A stretch of 64,000 bases of DNA from NCBI GenBank assembly GCA_036250195.1, contig JAVHZZ010000008.1, positions 1,746,501 to 1,810,500 of the forward strand, given 5' to 3'. Positions 63,319-64,000 of the stretch are shown in pieces. The notes under the pieces were generated by a model. It searched no databases. It saw only the letters and a program-made list of their open reading frames with translations, and was not told where the DNA came from. Origin of the DNA: Mixophyes australis. Taxonomy: Eukaryota > Chordata > Amphibia > Anura > Limnodynastidae. The translations under genes and the position numbers were made by a program. The stretch's first letter is position 1, and every line of letters begins with the position of its first letter.

Positions 63319-64000
63319 GCTCCGTTCTCCACCCTCCATCTGACTGACAGCTCCGTTCTCCACCCTCCATCTGACTGACAGCTCCGTTCTCCACCCTCCA
63401 TCTGATTGACAGCTCCGTTCTCCACCCTCCATCTGACTGACAGCTCCGTTCTCCACCCTCCATCTGACTGACAGCTCCGGTCTCCACCCTCCATCTGACT
63501 GACAGCTCCGTTCTCCACCCTCCATCTGACTGACACCTCCAATCTCCACCCTCCATCTGACTGACAGCTCCGTTCTCCACTCTCCATCTGACTGACAGCT
63601 CCGTTCTCCACCCTCCATCTGACTGACAGCTCCGTTCTCCACCCTCCATCTGACTGACAGCTCCGGTCTCCACCCTCCATCTGACTGACAGCTCCGTTCT
63701 CCACCCTCCATCTGACTGACACCTCCAATCTCCACCCTCCATCTGACTGACAGCTCCGTTCTCCACCCTCCATCTGACTGACAGCTCCGTTCTCCACCCT
63801 CCATCTGACTGACAGCTCCGTTCTCCACCCTCCATCTGACTGACAGCTCCGTTCTCCACCCTCCATCTGACTGACAGCTCCGGTCTCCACCCTCCATCTG
63901 ACTGACAGCTCCGTTCTCCACCCTCCATCTGACTGACAGCTCCGGTCTCCACCCTCCATCTGACTGACACCTCCGTTCTCCACCCTCCATCTGACTGACA
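63319..64000. repeat. 31-bp minisatellite running off the right edge, about 22 copies
   Basis: Unit CTCCGTTCTCCACCCTCCAT plus CTGACTGACAG, stepping 31 bp (63321, 63352 and so on), with GGTCTCC and CCAATCTCC variants recurring in order (at about 63535 and 63722). Three 31-bp units make 93 bp, so long minus-strand frames stay open in all phases; no gene is implied. The array continues beyond the window. Confidence 0.95.

Overview
This window looks like vertebrate nuclear DNA, most likely from an anuran amphibian. That is an inference from three things: intron-rich gene structure, a dense mix of L2-type LINEs, tRNA-headed SINEs, Tc1/mariner, hAT and fold-back elements, and very abundant minisatellites. 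No prokaryotic genes, operons or CRISPR arrays are present.

The only host gene I can support is B4GALT2 (beta-1,4-galactosyltransferase 2) on the + strand. A CpG-rich, GC-box-containing segment at about 15429-15790 is the probable promoter and non-coding first exon. The first coding exon is 38508-38829 (its splice acceptor ends at 38430). Further coding exons are 47980-48215, 59350-59537 and 61275-61397. All junctions have GT/AG signals and keep frame. Together they encode residues 1-289 plus two bases of codon 290: cytoplasmic tail, signal anchor, stem, UDP-binding segment, DVD metal motif and the WGWGGEDDD segment. The C-terminal exons lie beyond the window. Introns are about 22.7, 9.1, 11.1 and 1.7 kb, and the last one is open-ended.

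Upstream region (1-15430): a 5'-truncated L2-type LINE (about 1045-2637); a fold-back element; a decayed Ty3/gypsy chromovirus with a complete 5' LTR, gag, pol with C-terminal chromodomain, and a truncated 3' LTR (3390-8512); a Tc1-like transposon with both terminal repeats (8751-10311); a SINE nested in a fold-back element; a 21-bp minisatellite (11865-13160); and a G-tract-rich 60-70-bp minisatellite (13440-15428) ending directly at the CpG island.

B4GALT2 introns hold: an 89-bp repeat array, several L2 fragments, seven SINE copies or pieces (plus the upstream one), a probable DIRS-like relic, two further Tc1 relics, a 27-copy 148-bp satellite (31987-35994), an 11-bp AGCT-rich array (49566-50546), a non-autonomous hAT element carrying a 79-bp hairpin (54619-55399), a 56-bp array that fills most of intron 3 and stops at an exon acceptor, and a 31-bp array running off the right end.

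The transposable elements are connected. The SINE 3' half matches the 3' tail of the L2-type LINE seen here, which fits LINE-dependent SINE mobilisation, and nested insertions give a relative order of events. I found no convincing undescribed coding system. The most unusual signals are structural: the G-tract array abutting the promoter, upstream ORFs overlapping the B4GALT2 start, the array abutting the exon-4 acceptor, and higher-order duplication inside two arrays.
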